From the NCBI GenBank assembly GCA_973895155.1, contig OZ316894.1:496001-560000 (forward strand): a stretch of 64,000 nt of DNA, written 5' to 3'. Under the pieces are notes generated by a model. That model saw only the letters and a list, made by a program, of their open reading frames with translations. It made no database searches and was not told the origin of the DNA. Shown piece after piece: positions 9,539 to 18,736 of this stretch. The stretch comes from Marsupella aquatica. Its lineage: Eukaryota > Marchantiophyta. A program made the position numbers and the translations under genes. Position 1 is the stretch's first letter. Each line of letters opens with the position of its first letter.

Positions 9539-11265
9539 TCGGCCTCATCCAATGGATTAGGGTGTTCCGCCACGTCCACCAGATTCACCCACTCGGTGTT
9601 GTCATCTTGCCATTCTACAGCAATCATTTGGACGACTGCATCGCTCGTGACTGGTCCAGCCTGGGCCGGTCTAGCCGCACTCGTTCGAGCAGCGATTACC
9701 AACGGACAGTTGGCCGTGGAATGAGCCTCCGTTTTGCAAACTTGACATAGTGGGGTGCCTCGGCCATCTCCCTGACGTCTTGGTTTGGTGCATTCCCTCG
9801 CAAAGTGTCCTGGCTTTTCACAGTTGTAACAAACCGGGGACCGCCAAATCCCTGGCTTAGGAGGGATGCTCGGGTTACTGATAACCTGGAAACTCCGGCC
9901 ATTACTTGGGTAGGGGTACGCAGTTCTACCCGCTAAATTACGCGGACCTACCGTTAAAATCTGGTACACGGAATCAGGAGGGTCCTCAAAGAAATACTCC
10001 GTGGACTCCGATTCGGGGCCCGGGTTGTCAACATCATCCAGCTCTACTTGGTGAACTCGGTTCTTCCACCTTGGGCATTCCTGCACCACATGGCCGGATT
10101 GGAAGCACTTTGAACACCACGCATGGGCTCGAATCTCAAATGGCTTCTTCTTCTCCACCGGCTTTTCCGCAAGATGTACTGACAGTGCTTTGAGTCGATC
10201 CGTGATTTTGTTCAGCTTGTCTGCTTTGGCAGCCTTTGGATCTGGTATCGTTCTTCGCGCCCTGGGTTTAATCTTCCCTTCCTTCTTCACTCGTCTCTTC
10301 TTCTTTTTGCTCCGGCTTTCGCTCTCCGAGTCACTTCCTGATGAACTGGAGGTAGAGGATCCGATGCTTGAAGCTGAATCCGAACTGGATTCCGTCTCGG
10401 AGCTGGACGAGGTCGAACGATGTTTCTTCTTCTTCTTGCGTTTCTTCTTCCTCTCGTCGTCCGATTTGGAGTCACTGTCACTGAAGGTTTCGTACTTACC
10501 CTTCCTGCGGCGTGCTCGCTGGCTCCGCCGGGAGTTATAGGTGGACTCCCGGTAAGTTTCGGCGCACGCTATGGCCGCTTGCATTGAAATTGGATTATTC
10601 TGGCGTACCCAGAATTGCATATTCGTGGGCAAACCATGAAGGAACCATGTAAGCTGGAGCGCGTCTCCTGGCCTGGGCCGGATCTTGGCCGCAAGTTTCT
10701 GAAACTTCTGAATGAACTTCCGCAGGGACTCTTTTTTTCCCATGCGAAGCTGGCCAATCTTTAATAGAGAATGCTGTTCTGATCCAATGGCACGAAACTC
10801 CTGCAGCAATGCAGCTTGGAATTGTGCCCAGGTAGTCCCGGGTGGTAACGAGTTGTACCATGGACGAGCTTCTCCCCGCATCACTCCCGGGAGGACGGTT
10901 AGCTTAATGGCGTCTTCCCCATTAGCTTTAGCAGTGGCTTCAAACTCATCCAACCATTCATCCGGATCATCCCCATGACGCCCTTTGAAAGGTCCATAAT
11001 GAAATCGCGATCGTTGCGATATTTGTGGAGGCGCTTGAGCAGCGCGGGCCACCGGTGGAGCGGCTGCCATAGGTGGTGGTGGTGGTGGTGGTGGAACCGC
11101 AGCAGGGCCGGTCGAACCGGACCCCGAAGGTCCCGGGGGTATGTTCATACGTCGGGACGATTGCGAGTCCTCTGAGCCCGACGAGTCGGAGCTTGTTGTG
11201 GTTGCACTTTCTCGTTCGCTGGTCAATCTCCTCAAGTAAGCTGCTTGAGAATGAGTGACGGGCAT
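9364..11265 (-). CDS. gag: Element A Gag polyprotein
   Basis: 633 codons from an ATG about 110 bp downstream of the primer binding site. Residues 1-90 are Ser- and Pro-rich, with a run of eight prolines. The capsid-like region follows (FKGRHGDDPDEWLDEFEA; GEARPWYNSLP; ESLRKFIQKFQKLAAKI), then an Arg/Lys/Ser-rich stretch. Three CCHC zinc knuckles lie near residues 384 (CSKCFQSGHVVQEC), 479 (CYNCEKPGHFAREC) and 507 (CQVCKTEAHSTANC). Gag packages the RNA and forms the particle. The true frame seems to change near 9450: the equivalent DDPKLFFPRIKELV region lies in the frame of the next block. In element B the same region stays in one frame, so this looks like a mutation rather than a programmed shift. 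Confidence 0.9.
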   Translation of the reverse strand: MPVTHSQAAYLRRLTSERESATTTSSDSSGSEDSQSSRRMNIPPGPSGSGSTGPAAVPPPPPPPPMAAAPPVARAAQAPPQISQRSRFHYGPFKGRHGDDPDEWLDEFEATAKANGEDAIKLTVLPGVMRGEARPWYNSLPPGTTWAQFQAALLQEFRAIGSEQHSLLKIGQLRMGKKESLRKFIQKFQKLAAKIRPRPGDALQLTWFLHGLPTNMQFWVRQNNPISMQAAIACAETYRESTYNSRRSQRARRRKGKYETFSDSDSKSDDERKKKRKKKKKHRSTSSSSETESSSDSASSIGSSTSSSSGSDSESESRSKKKKRRVKKEGKIKPRARRTIPDPKAAKADKLNKITDRLKALSVHLAEKPVEKKKPFEIRAHAWCSKCFQSGHVVQECPRWKNRVHQVELDDVDNPGPESESTEYFFEDPPDSVYQILTVGPRNLAGRTAYPYPSNGRSFQVISNPSIPPKPGIWRSPVCYNCEKPGHFARECTKPRRQGDGRGTPLCQVCKTEAHSTANCPLVIAARTSAARPAQAGPVTSDAVVQMIAVEWQDDNTEWVNLVDVAEHPNPLDEAECYGVSTRAERKEEKTEEKRRKKQDTTPVQPAIKYPRKRMMTTDGTTRSCFSPASKNW

Positions 11266-11356
11266 TTACTCATATAAATGCAATGGTTAGTACTACGTCC
11301 TGCTGTATCCTGCCTAGGTGAATACGCACATGTCTCCCCTCTACGATATGTAGAGT

Positions 11357-11376
11357 GCCCCCTCCATCTAGCGCCA
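11357..11376 (-). promoter_or_regulatory. Element A primer binding site
   Basis: Twelve bases inside the 5' LTR end, the minus strand reads TTTTGGCGCTAGATGG and then AGGGGGC. TGGCGC is the usual start of a tRNA-primed site because tRNAs end in CCA. Element B has the same sequence in the same place. The first six bases match the tRNA-Asp-type site of many plant Gypsy elements (TGGCGCC) but the rest differs, so I cannot name the tRNA. Confidence 0.7.
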
Positions 11377-12291
11377 AAACAAAGGCTATGTCACGTCGTA
11401 GGCTTCGGCCTTAACTCAGACTTCAGCTTAGACGGGCACATCCCTCGTAAATCTGAGGGTTCGGGCAGGGAGGGAAGCACGTAATGCACCTTATTCTCGT
11501 AAACTAGCGCTAAGTGCGCATACTGCTAGATTCGGACACCTCCTAGGTATGGTTTGTGTTCCGCCGCCGGAACGTACCTTAGTCGATAGCAGGATCGACC
11601 TCGGCTTAAGGGCTTCTAAGCCTTCGTGCTGTCCGCCTTCGATCCGGATTCGATGATACAGGTCCTCAACCCGTGCTCGCAACCACTTACCCGCAGGCTG
11701 CACCCTGTGCACGTCTCGGGTGGTGCGTTCGGCCTGGCGCTGCCACCCATACACGAGAAACCCACACACATATGCGCACACATGCATACAATCTCGATTT
11801 ACACGAAGGAAAATGATGGGAAAGGATTTTACTACAAAGGGAACATATGCGTACACTTAGTTGACCCGACAGCCCTGGAATGAACAGGTTCAAGGCCGAG
11901 GGTGCACACTACAACGGAGCCCGGCTCCGCACTCGCCCGGCGAGCTTAGTCCTACCCCCTCCCCTTGGTACTCTGTCATTCCCAGAGGTCGGGACTCCCC
12001 GCATATCCCGCGGATGTCCGACTCTGAAACTAAAAACCCCCCCCCCTCCTGCCTCTACCGAGGGGTGCACTAAATACTAAGAGCCGAGGGACGGGGTGTC
12101 CTCTCGCCGAAGATTCGCTGACTAAGGTCCTAACTAAGCTGACAGTCAGGCCGGAAAACGGCTGTGTCTTATTGGAAGATCCTAATCTACGCAGGCTGGA
12201 CAGCAGGGCAGCGCTGCTGTACCTAAGGCAGGTGCCTGTCCCAAGAGCCTGACTAAGCCAATCCTAATCCTAATCTATTCCTACTCCGCCG

Positions 12292-14947
12292 CTAATGCCT
12301 GGCACGCTTGCCAGAGCCGCCCGAATGGGAACGGCCATCCCGCTGCCTTCGAAGCCTGTCATTGTCCGCTTTGAGGAGCTGGACCTGGTCCAGCAGAGAT
12401 TCGTTCTCTTGCCTCGCCGCGTCCGTCTCCTCTGCTGCCTCCTGACATGCCTCCTCCAGCTGCTGGGCGTCGCTCGTCAGTTTACCCGCCAGCTGGTCCT
12501 GCTTCTCGGCCTCGGTTTGGAGCCGCGCCATCTCGGCCTGCAGCGTGGCTATCTCCGCCGTGTCCCGCTGGGCTCGCTCCTCGGCCTCCTCCAGGTCTTT
12601 CTGCCAGGTGACAGCTTGTTTCTTCAAACTGTCAATCTGGTTCCGGAGTCATGTAATCTCGGCCTCGTTCCCAGCTTTGGCCTGTTCGGCTAGGGCGGTA
12701 AGAGCGTACGCCTTTGCTAACAACTCATCGGCGGCTGCAACCTTGGGTCGTAGTTGCAGAAGCTCAGCCTCTTGAGCCGCCACTTCGTTCTTTAGGTACA
12801 CGGACTCCACCCGGTACCGCTCTATCCTCTGAAGGGCCTCCGACTGGGCCCGACCTGCCTTTACGGCGGCAACCAACTCCTGATTGAAGAAACAGGCTAC
12901 CTTCCGGGCCATGAACTCCCCGGTATCCCGGGCAATTTGATGAGAGAAATCTCCCAGAAGCCCGTTCAGAAACGTACCCTGTACGAAGAGTTCCGGATGG
13001 TCCAAGTTGTACCTGTCCGGATTTGGGCACGGGCAGACGTCAACACGCGCAGGGGCCGGGGCAGTGACGTCCAGCCCTGGGGACATAACGTTGGAAGGGG
13101 CTGGAGTGTCCTCCTGCAGCGATGTCCGGTTCTCTGGAATTGCCACCGGCGGGTCCTTGGGAGACCCGGGTTCGGGTAAGACCTCTGCCGTACCAACTTC
13201 TGTACTTAGCCCGGCTAGTTGGGTCGCATCAACGGTTGCGACGACCGACCCCTCCGGCGCCTCCTCGGTTACGATTACAGCTATTTGTGGAGGTGGGGTG
13301 GGTGAAGCTGGCGTGTCCACTGGACTTCGGGCCTCGGGTTGGGGCCGTCTCTCCAATGCCGGAAAAACCCACCTAGCTGGGACCAGCTTTGTAACGTTGA
13401 TGCGGGGAAGGGTTCGTCGATCAAACCGGGTGTACCACTCAAGAATGATTTTGATGTGGCTAGCGAAATACGCCTTCCCGCCAATGTACAGTGTCTTCCT
13501 TTGCCGCTCCATCTCTTCATGGAATTTCTTAGCGAAGTACGACGCCCATTTCCTAGGTCGATAGTTCTCGACCTGGATGACCTGGGCGACGGAGATCTCC
13601 CCCCCGGGGTTCCATCATGTGGAGAGCGTACCTTTGGAACTCCAGCCGCTCAGCTATCTCGGGCATGAGGCAGGTCCTCATCACGAACCCGTTGTCTACT
13701 GCTCCTTCTGAGGGAAAACTTGAAGATTGGTACTTGGCCCCCTTGCCCCCGGGAGCCCGTGATTCGACTCGATGGTCACCTTCGGGTAACCCAAAGATCA
13801 TCTTGAGCCGTTCTTCTATGAGGGACATATTCCTTCCCCGCAGCCGAGTCTGTTGACGTACATCGTCATAATTCTTGACGAATTCTGTCATGTCCTCCCC
13901 GTAGTACCTGCAAGTGTTCCAGGGGAGAGAGGTGAGGTGCTCAAATCCCTGAGTCTTCAGGTACACCGCATGCTTGGGATGGAGGATGTTGCTGTGAATG
14001 TTTTCCCCCATGCGGTGCATCGTCACCTTGGCTACGGCTACCGTGGCCAACGGTAACCCGGATGCAGTGGCGGATTCCTTCCTCTTCTTTCCCCGTGACT
14101 GACTCGGGGAAGGTGATACTTCCCCATCCTCCCGATCGGGCCTGGGGAGTGCCACTGCGGTTGGTAACGGGCCCGGGGCGGCCACGGTCACCATGTTGTC
14201 TGCTGGGGCCGCTCCTGGGGTCAGAGCAGGGGGTGGGGACGATATAGTGTCGGCCCCCCGAGCGCTTGTTCCTCTGGGCCGCCTGGTCAAGGGTGGGGTA
14301 GCCTCGTCGTCATCGCTAAGATCCACAGCGTTGATGACGGAGCATACCTGTGCTGGCTGGGTGATAGGTGGTGGGGTTTGGCTAGGCTGCGGCTGAGGCT
14401 GAAGCTGAAGCTGAGCCTGAGGTTGAGGCTGGGGTTGCATGGGCACGGGTACGGGTACGGGCCCGGCTGAGTTGGTCATGTTGGTTGATGGCCGAGTTCC
14501 CATGAAGCTCTGCAGGTGCTGGTAGAAGTTCTCCGAAGCGAGTGCGGACGCCCTTATCGAACGGTTGGTACTGGACTCGCCGTTAATGACAGCCCGAACC
14601 TGGGCAGGGAGGTGGTCGAAGTGATGTCGCTGCAGGTCGATTGTACCCGGGATATTGAAGACCTCGTCTGGAAGCCGAAGCAATGCTTCCCAGAACCCGA
14701 TATATTTGTCTCCGTTGAAGAAGTACCCAGATACCTCTGCTGGTCGGTAAAGCTCGCTCTGAGACGGGTAGTCAAAGTTAAGGACGTAGTGGTGTCGTCC
14801 TGCTAGGCGGATGGCTCTCTCGTATTCGTGTTCGATTTTGTATCGGCACGGGTTGGCGTGTTTCAATGAATCGGCCAAGTGCCTTCCGATAGATAGGAAT
14901 TGCGTCCAGAATCGAATGGCCGAGCTGGAGAGGATCGTGTGCGACAT
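12292..14947 (-). pseudogene. LTR-encoded FGLP/coiled-coil protein of element A, 5' LTR copy
   Basis: Three consecutive blocks: 14947-13553 (464 codons), 13512-12649 (287) and 12627-12292 (111). Block 1 is broken by a seven-C run at 13599-13605; the other LTR has six C, which keeps the frame. Blocks 2 and 3 are in one frame, separated by TGA (12651-12649) where the other LTR has CGA. The original frame would be about 885 codons. Order: N-terminal globular part; P/Q-rich linker (PVPVPVPMQPQPQ); basic GKKRKES; region with YYGEDMTEFV, FGLPEGD (residues 385-391) and NGFVMRTC; P/T-rich linker; coiled coil; basic end (GSGKRARH). No enzyme motif is visible. Element B encodes a protein of the same plan in its LTR. 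The function is unknown. Confidence 0.8.
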
Positions 14948-15048
14948 TCAGAGGAGATAGTAGTGGCGACCTAAAGAGAACGAGAGAGCTGGGTTCGAAG
15001 CTGGCGCGCGGACTGATGGACTGGTGCACTACAAAGGGTTGGCTCCCC

Positions 15049-15055
15049 TTTTATA
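15049..15055 (-). promoter_or_regulatory. TATA box of the element A LTR promoter
   Basis: TATAAAA followed by GGGG on the minus strand, about 360 bp inside the LTR and 102 bp upstream of the ATG of the LTR ORF at 14947. With a start site about 30 bp downstream, the ORF would begin about 70 nt into the transcript. The region upstream (15413-15056) would be U3. Confidence 0.65.
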
Positions 15056-15413
15056 CTTTGAGGGCTTGTCGATCCCCGACGTCTCCTCGACGCCCATAGG
15101 CTGAACCGCTCACGCTTGTGGTGTACCGGCCACTCCGCCGGTCTGAGTCAGCGTGCGTCAGTGGCCGCTTCCTTAAGTTCGTTATACGGACCCGAGGGAG
15201 GGGCCCTTCCACGCTCGTAACCCGGGTGTGCAAATAGCGACCCGCCGCCAGCCTGAACCTAAAGTCCCCCTTATTGGCTAATGATGTCCTACCCCTAATG
15301 ATTACCTAAATGCTGTCGTTATGCTAATAATAGCGGCCTAAGACCCACCTAACGCGCGTGCTGAGCGCAGTTAGACTGAATCACTCATTAACCGCCGTAC
15401 CAGCGGCGTCACA

Positions 15414-15418
15414 CGGTG
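15414..15418. repeat. Target site duplication of element A, right copy (CGGTG)
   Basis: Identical to 3368-3372, directly after the LTR terminus at 15413. Confidence 0.92.
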
Positions 15419-15423
15419 TTATG

Positions 15424-16826
15424 TCACCGACCCCAGCCAAGGTTTTTTCCAATGCAAGCCACCACCTGATTCGAAAGGAATTGAGTAATACCTGATGGGG
15501 TCTTTGTTGGAGTGCTTATAGAATCTGATTGATTGGCCTCGGCGGATTGTTCCTTGTCGATCTTCTTCTCGCCTCCTTCCTTTCGGGCCTTTTTCCCATC
15601 ATAGGCTGGGTCCATTGGGATTATGGCCTCCAACGCTATTGCCTGGGGCATAGAGTCCGTCAATTGTCGTAGCTTGGATATATCGTAGTAATTTGTAGGC
15701 TCCTGTTGGTCCTTCAGCTTCATTGCACACTCCTTCTCAGCGTCATCAATAAAAGTATTCCAGTCACGGTATTCCATATACCATGGGCAATTTTGACGTT
15801 CCCAATTGCAGACTACTCTGCCATTAGGAATTTGGCCATCACATGGATACATGCTAAGGCTCCCTTTTGGCTCCATCCAAGATATGAGTGCCCATGGCAG
15901 CTCTTTCAATACGGATGCATTCATGTTCTCCTGATTGATTAGAAATCTTGTCGTGAACGCACCTCTTTGTTCACTTTTTCCACAATTCTTTTAACAGGAC
16001 CGTGGCCTTTCCGTCAATCCAAATTTCCCCGCCTAGTTTCAGTGATTTCTCTTGCACATAAGCTTGATAAAGCCTTCTGTATAGCTCTGCAAATTCCTCC
16101 TCTGTCCTGGAAAACTCATGGTACATCTGTCTTTGGTAGGCCTTTGCAGCAAAATCGGTCAAAATCACACAACCAACGTGGTCAATGTAACACCACATTG
16201 ACCAGACCGCTAACCAGGATCTAATTGCAGCATCACCATTGCTACGTGGACGGTGATACATACTCTTCTCCTCCTCCATTCCAAAATGAGCTTTCAATAG
16301 CTTTACTCTGCACTCTGCAGTTACTCGAGCCCCAGCAAACAAGCGGACCCTGTCCAAGCCAACCTGTACATTCATCACACCCTGCTTGGCGTCCTTTGAC
16401 AAATTGTGATACAGCTGCCGACATACCGGCATGAACTGGTCTCCATTGGCCGGATTCACGCAGGCCGCAAGCTTGGGGAACTTGTTGTCCCAGGCCTTGC
16501 ATGCAACAATAATCATTGCCTCCGTCTCCTCCTCAGTTCTCTTCATACTCCACGAGTGCCCACGAGCTGCGTCTTGTGCCATCTCCTTGGAGATATTGAT
16601 TCGTTCCGCTTCAATGTTTGACCAAGATATGATGTACACAACGGCTTCTTTTGTCATATTCTTCGAGTACCAAGTCTTCCCATGTCCTCGATTTCCGGCC
16701 TTCATGAAAGCCTCCATTGTCTCCTTTGACATGAGCGAACTGTACTCCTCCAATGGAGTGTTCAATAGCTTTGCAACCCAATCAGCGTCATTAAACCAGG
16801 ACGTCTTTACAATAGTCGCACTTATC
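15424..16826 (-). pseudogene. Middle exons of the minus-strand ParB/methylase/Ulp1-like gene
   Basis: The exon begins at 16826 after the acceptor TTTGTCATTTTCAG. The phase matches the upstream exon exactly: two bases carried over complete a Ser codon. It runs about 290 codons leftwards to 15970 (around WSNIEAERINISKEM; RTEEETEAMIIVACKAW; KSMYHRPRSNGDAAIRSW). A one-base frame change near 15965 leads into a second stretch to 15424 (around LPWALISWMEPKGSL; NCPWYMEYRDWNTF) with a lysine-rich tail. I recognise no named domain. It ends five bases from element A's duplicated target, so the transposon separates it from the exons at 1-2898. Confidence 0.55.
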
Positions 16827-16945
16827 CTGAAAATGACAAAAGGTACTCATAGCGGCAATTTCAGAGAGGCTCTCCAAGATGGCACACAAGGTTTACACAA
16901 ACAAGTAATCACATTTTGCAAAAGGACGCAAATGAGAGTACTTAC

Positions 16946-17654
16946 GAGTTGAGAGTGTGCATTGCTTGCTCAACCTTCTTGAATCCGTCCTTCCCAGCGT
17001 TCAAAAGAGAGAATTTGACGCACGGATGGTATTGCAATTGATCCGGATACTCAGAAGCAACTGCGGACCAGGCTGTGTATCTGTGGTTTCCATCAAAAAC
17101 CCAAAACATCTTGTCCTTAAGGACTTTGAACTCCTCTGATGCATCGCACTCTTGCTCAAACTGTTCATTGAGCTGGGTCCATAGAGGGTCCCAAAATGGC
17201 TTGAAGTCTGACACTGTCTACGTTTCTCCAATTTCATTGAACTCAGTAATGTGGAACTTGCTGAGCTTCACAACATAGCCGCTCTCTTTGAATCCTTTTT
17301 TTAATTTTGCAACCGACTCATCCTGAGATTCCTCACTGCCTCCATTGGCATGAGCCAGCACAAGGGGATCCGGGGTGGATCCTTACTAAACTTTGTCTCA
17401 TACTTGGAGACAATAGACTCCCAGGCTCCCTTCTCAGCAATATCAGCCAATTCCGCCGCTCCAATAGGCTCAAATGATATCTGCTTTGGCTCAAACTTCC
17501 TCCTGGAGTCGACTGACTCCATAAGTGGATCACCCTGTGAGCGCGTCAGTCGAGACGTGACTGGCGAAGGAGACTTGGATTGTGGTTTCTTACTCCGCTG
17601 AGAAGTTTGGCTGTCGGCAGGTCCAGCTCCAGTCGAGTCTTTCCTCTTTGGCAT
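16946..17654 (-). pseudogene. ParB-like (DGNHR) exon, start of the minus-strand gene
   Basis: Starts at an ATG (MPKRKDSTGAGPADSQ) with a basic/Ser-rich head that could act as a nuclear signal. Then comes a conserved-looking region with GAWESIVSKYETKFSKDPP and, about 100 residues later, FWVFDGNHRYTAWSAV. DG-[NH]-H-R-x-x-A is the core motif of the ParB/Srx-like nuclease fold, which in bacteria and phages is often joined to DNA methyltransferases. The exon ends at a strong donor (GTAAGTACT, from 16945); the 119-bp intron to 16827 preserves phase. Damage: a likely one-base shift near 17375, after KDPP, and a TAG at 17220-17218. The protein may once have recognised or cut DNA, but this is inferred from one motif. 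Confidence 0.5.
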
Positions 17655-18624
17655 TTTGACCTTAGATTACATGAGAAATAAAAGAGTTATTACTCGGCAA
17701 TAGCTTAACCTATAAACTTGACAAGATCTCAGCGAGCCCCGCCGAGAGAGCCAGTTTTCAAGGATACGCGGGGTTCAGCCTCTCACACATTTGATTCATC
17801 TACAAATGGATTTGACATATCAAGAAAAAGGGGGAGCCAAGAGAAAAACTTGAGAGAATCACCAACGCTCACGGCAAATCACTGTCACAAATGCTCACAA
17901 AAAAATGTTGTTGGAAACGCTCACGGAGAAGCTACCACTAGCTCACTGCCTCAAAACACCAACGCAATCCAGTAGACACAATAACAGGGTTGCACAGGAG
18001 AGTTTACTGTGAGTGGGACGACTGAAGAAGAGCAAGAACAACGTAGATGTGAGCGCGGAGAAGTGAGATTGCACAGACCAATATGCAAAGATTGAGGAAG
18101 AGCACGGATTAGAGCGCGAACGAGTAAGGGATTGCGCAAAAGAGTGAGGCAGAGTGAGAAGGTCCAGGGATTAGTGATAAAGATGAGCGCCAAACCTAAG
18201 GTCACACCGTGGAAGAGTGACAAGGAAGGAACGACATCCACTTCAAGGAATAACATACCGCAGTACTGCACAACACTAAAGTACGCAATAGATACGGGAG
18301 ATCCTAACTATACTTCGATACGTACATGTTGTTAACGGCCCAAACAAGAAAGTACACAATGCTAACGCGAGTACTGACCACCACTACGAGAGAGTTTAGG
18401 GTCCAAATGTAGGAGACCCTCGCCGTCATTTCATTCCGAGGCCTACTGAGACGTGTCAACATCTCGGTGCGTCAGCTCAAAGAGGAAATGGTTGCCCACA
18501 TGCATTATCATTTGGGTGGCTTAACTAAAAGAGGAATTTGGGGTTAGGAGAAGGGGGAAGAGCACAAGTCAACAAGATCAAGGAGGGTTTGTTGGAGGAG
18601 ACTTAATAAAGGCGGCCAATTATG
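17655..18624. other. Upstream region of the minus-strand gene, no supported gene
   Basis: AT-rich to mixed sequence with one copy of the CGAGCCCCGCCGAG-type palindrome near 17735 and small open frames on both strands that lack codon bias or motifs. It presumably holds the promoter of the ParB-like gene, but I see no convincing TATA box. Confidence 0.5.
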
Positions 18625-18660
18625 TTTAGGGTTTAGGGTTTAGGGGTTTAGGGTTTAGGG
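18625..18660 (+). repeat. Interstitial telomere-type array (TTTAGGG)n
   Basis: Five TTTAGGG units, one with an extra G. This is the plant-type telomere repeat. It is far too short for a real telomere and is flanked by unique sequence. Confidence 0.85.
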
Positions 18661-18736
18661 TAAAATATGAGAAGTAGAAAAAAAGTCTAACACTCTAGTG
18701 AACTTCACGGTAGAAAAGTATGCCTCTTGGGTAAAA

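Larger units (their letters stand above)
3373..15413 (-). mobile_element. Ty3/Gypsy LTR retrotransposon A (defective, with giant coding LTRs)
   Basis: Complete insertion bounded by CGGTG duplications. Element order on the minus strand: 5' LTR 15413-11389 (4,025 bp), primer binding site 11376, gag 11265-9364, protease/reverse transcriptase 9538-7190, RNase H and start of integrase 7107-6340, N gap, 3' LTR visible at 6088-3373. The LTR ends are TGTGACGC and CGTGACA in element sense. Most of the integrase and about 1.3 kb of the 3' LTR fall in the gap. The reverse transcriptase has the plant non-chromodomain style (FIDD, GYSGYNQ). The element is defective: frameshifts in gag-pol near 9450 and near 7180, plus different stop codons in the two LTR ORFs. 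It sits inside the minus-strand ParB/methylase/Ulp1-like gene and in the same orientation. Confidence 0.93.
11389..15413 (-). repeat. Element A 5' LTR, 4,025 bp
   Basis: Starts TGTGACGCCGC and ends GACGTGACA in element sense. Layout: about 466 bp upstream region with a TATA box, a long open frame (14947-12292), then about 900 bp without a long frame. Typical plant LTRs are a few hundred bases to about 2 kb and non-coding, so both the size and the content are unusual. Confidence 0.93.

Noticed and set aside
10190-10540. Leucine/serine-rich plus-strand frame that could look like a membrane protein
   Set aside because: Antisense of the basic/serine-rich part of Gag.
15050-15233. Minus-strand 60-codon frame upstream of the A LTR ORF
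   Set aside because: It lies in the U3 region before the TATA box and shows no similarity to the LTR protein of B.
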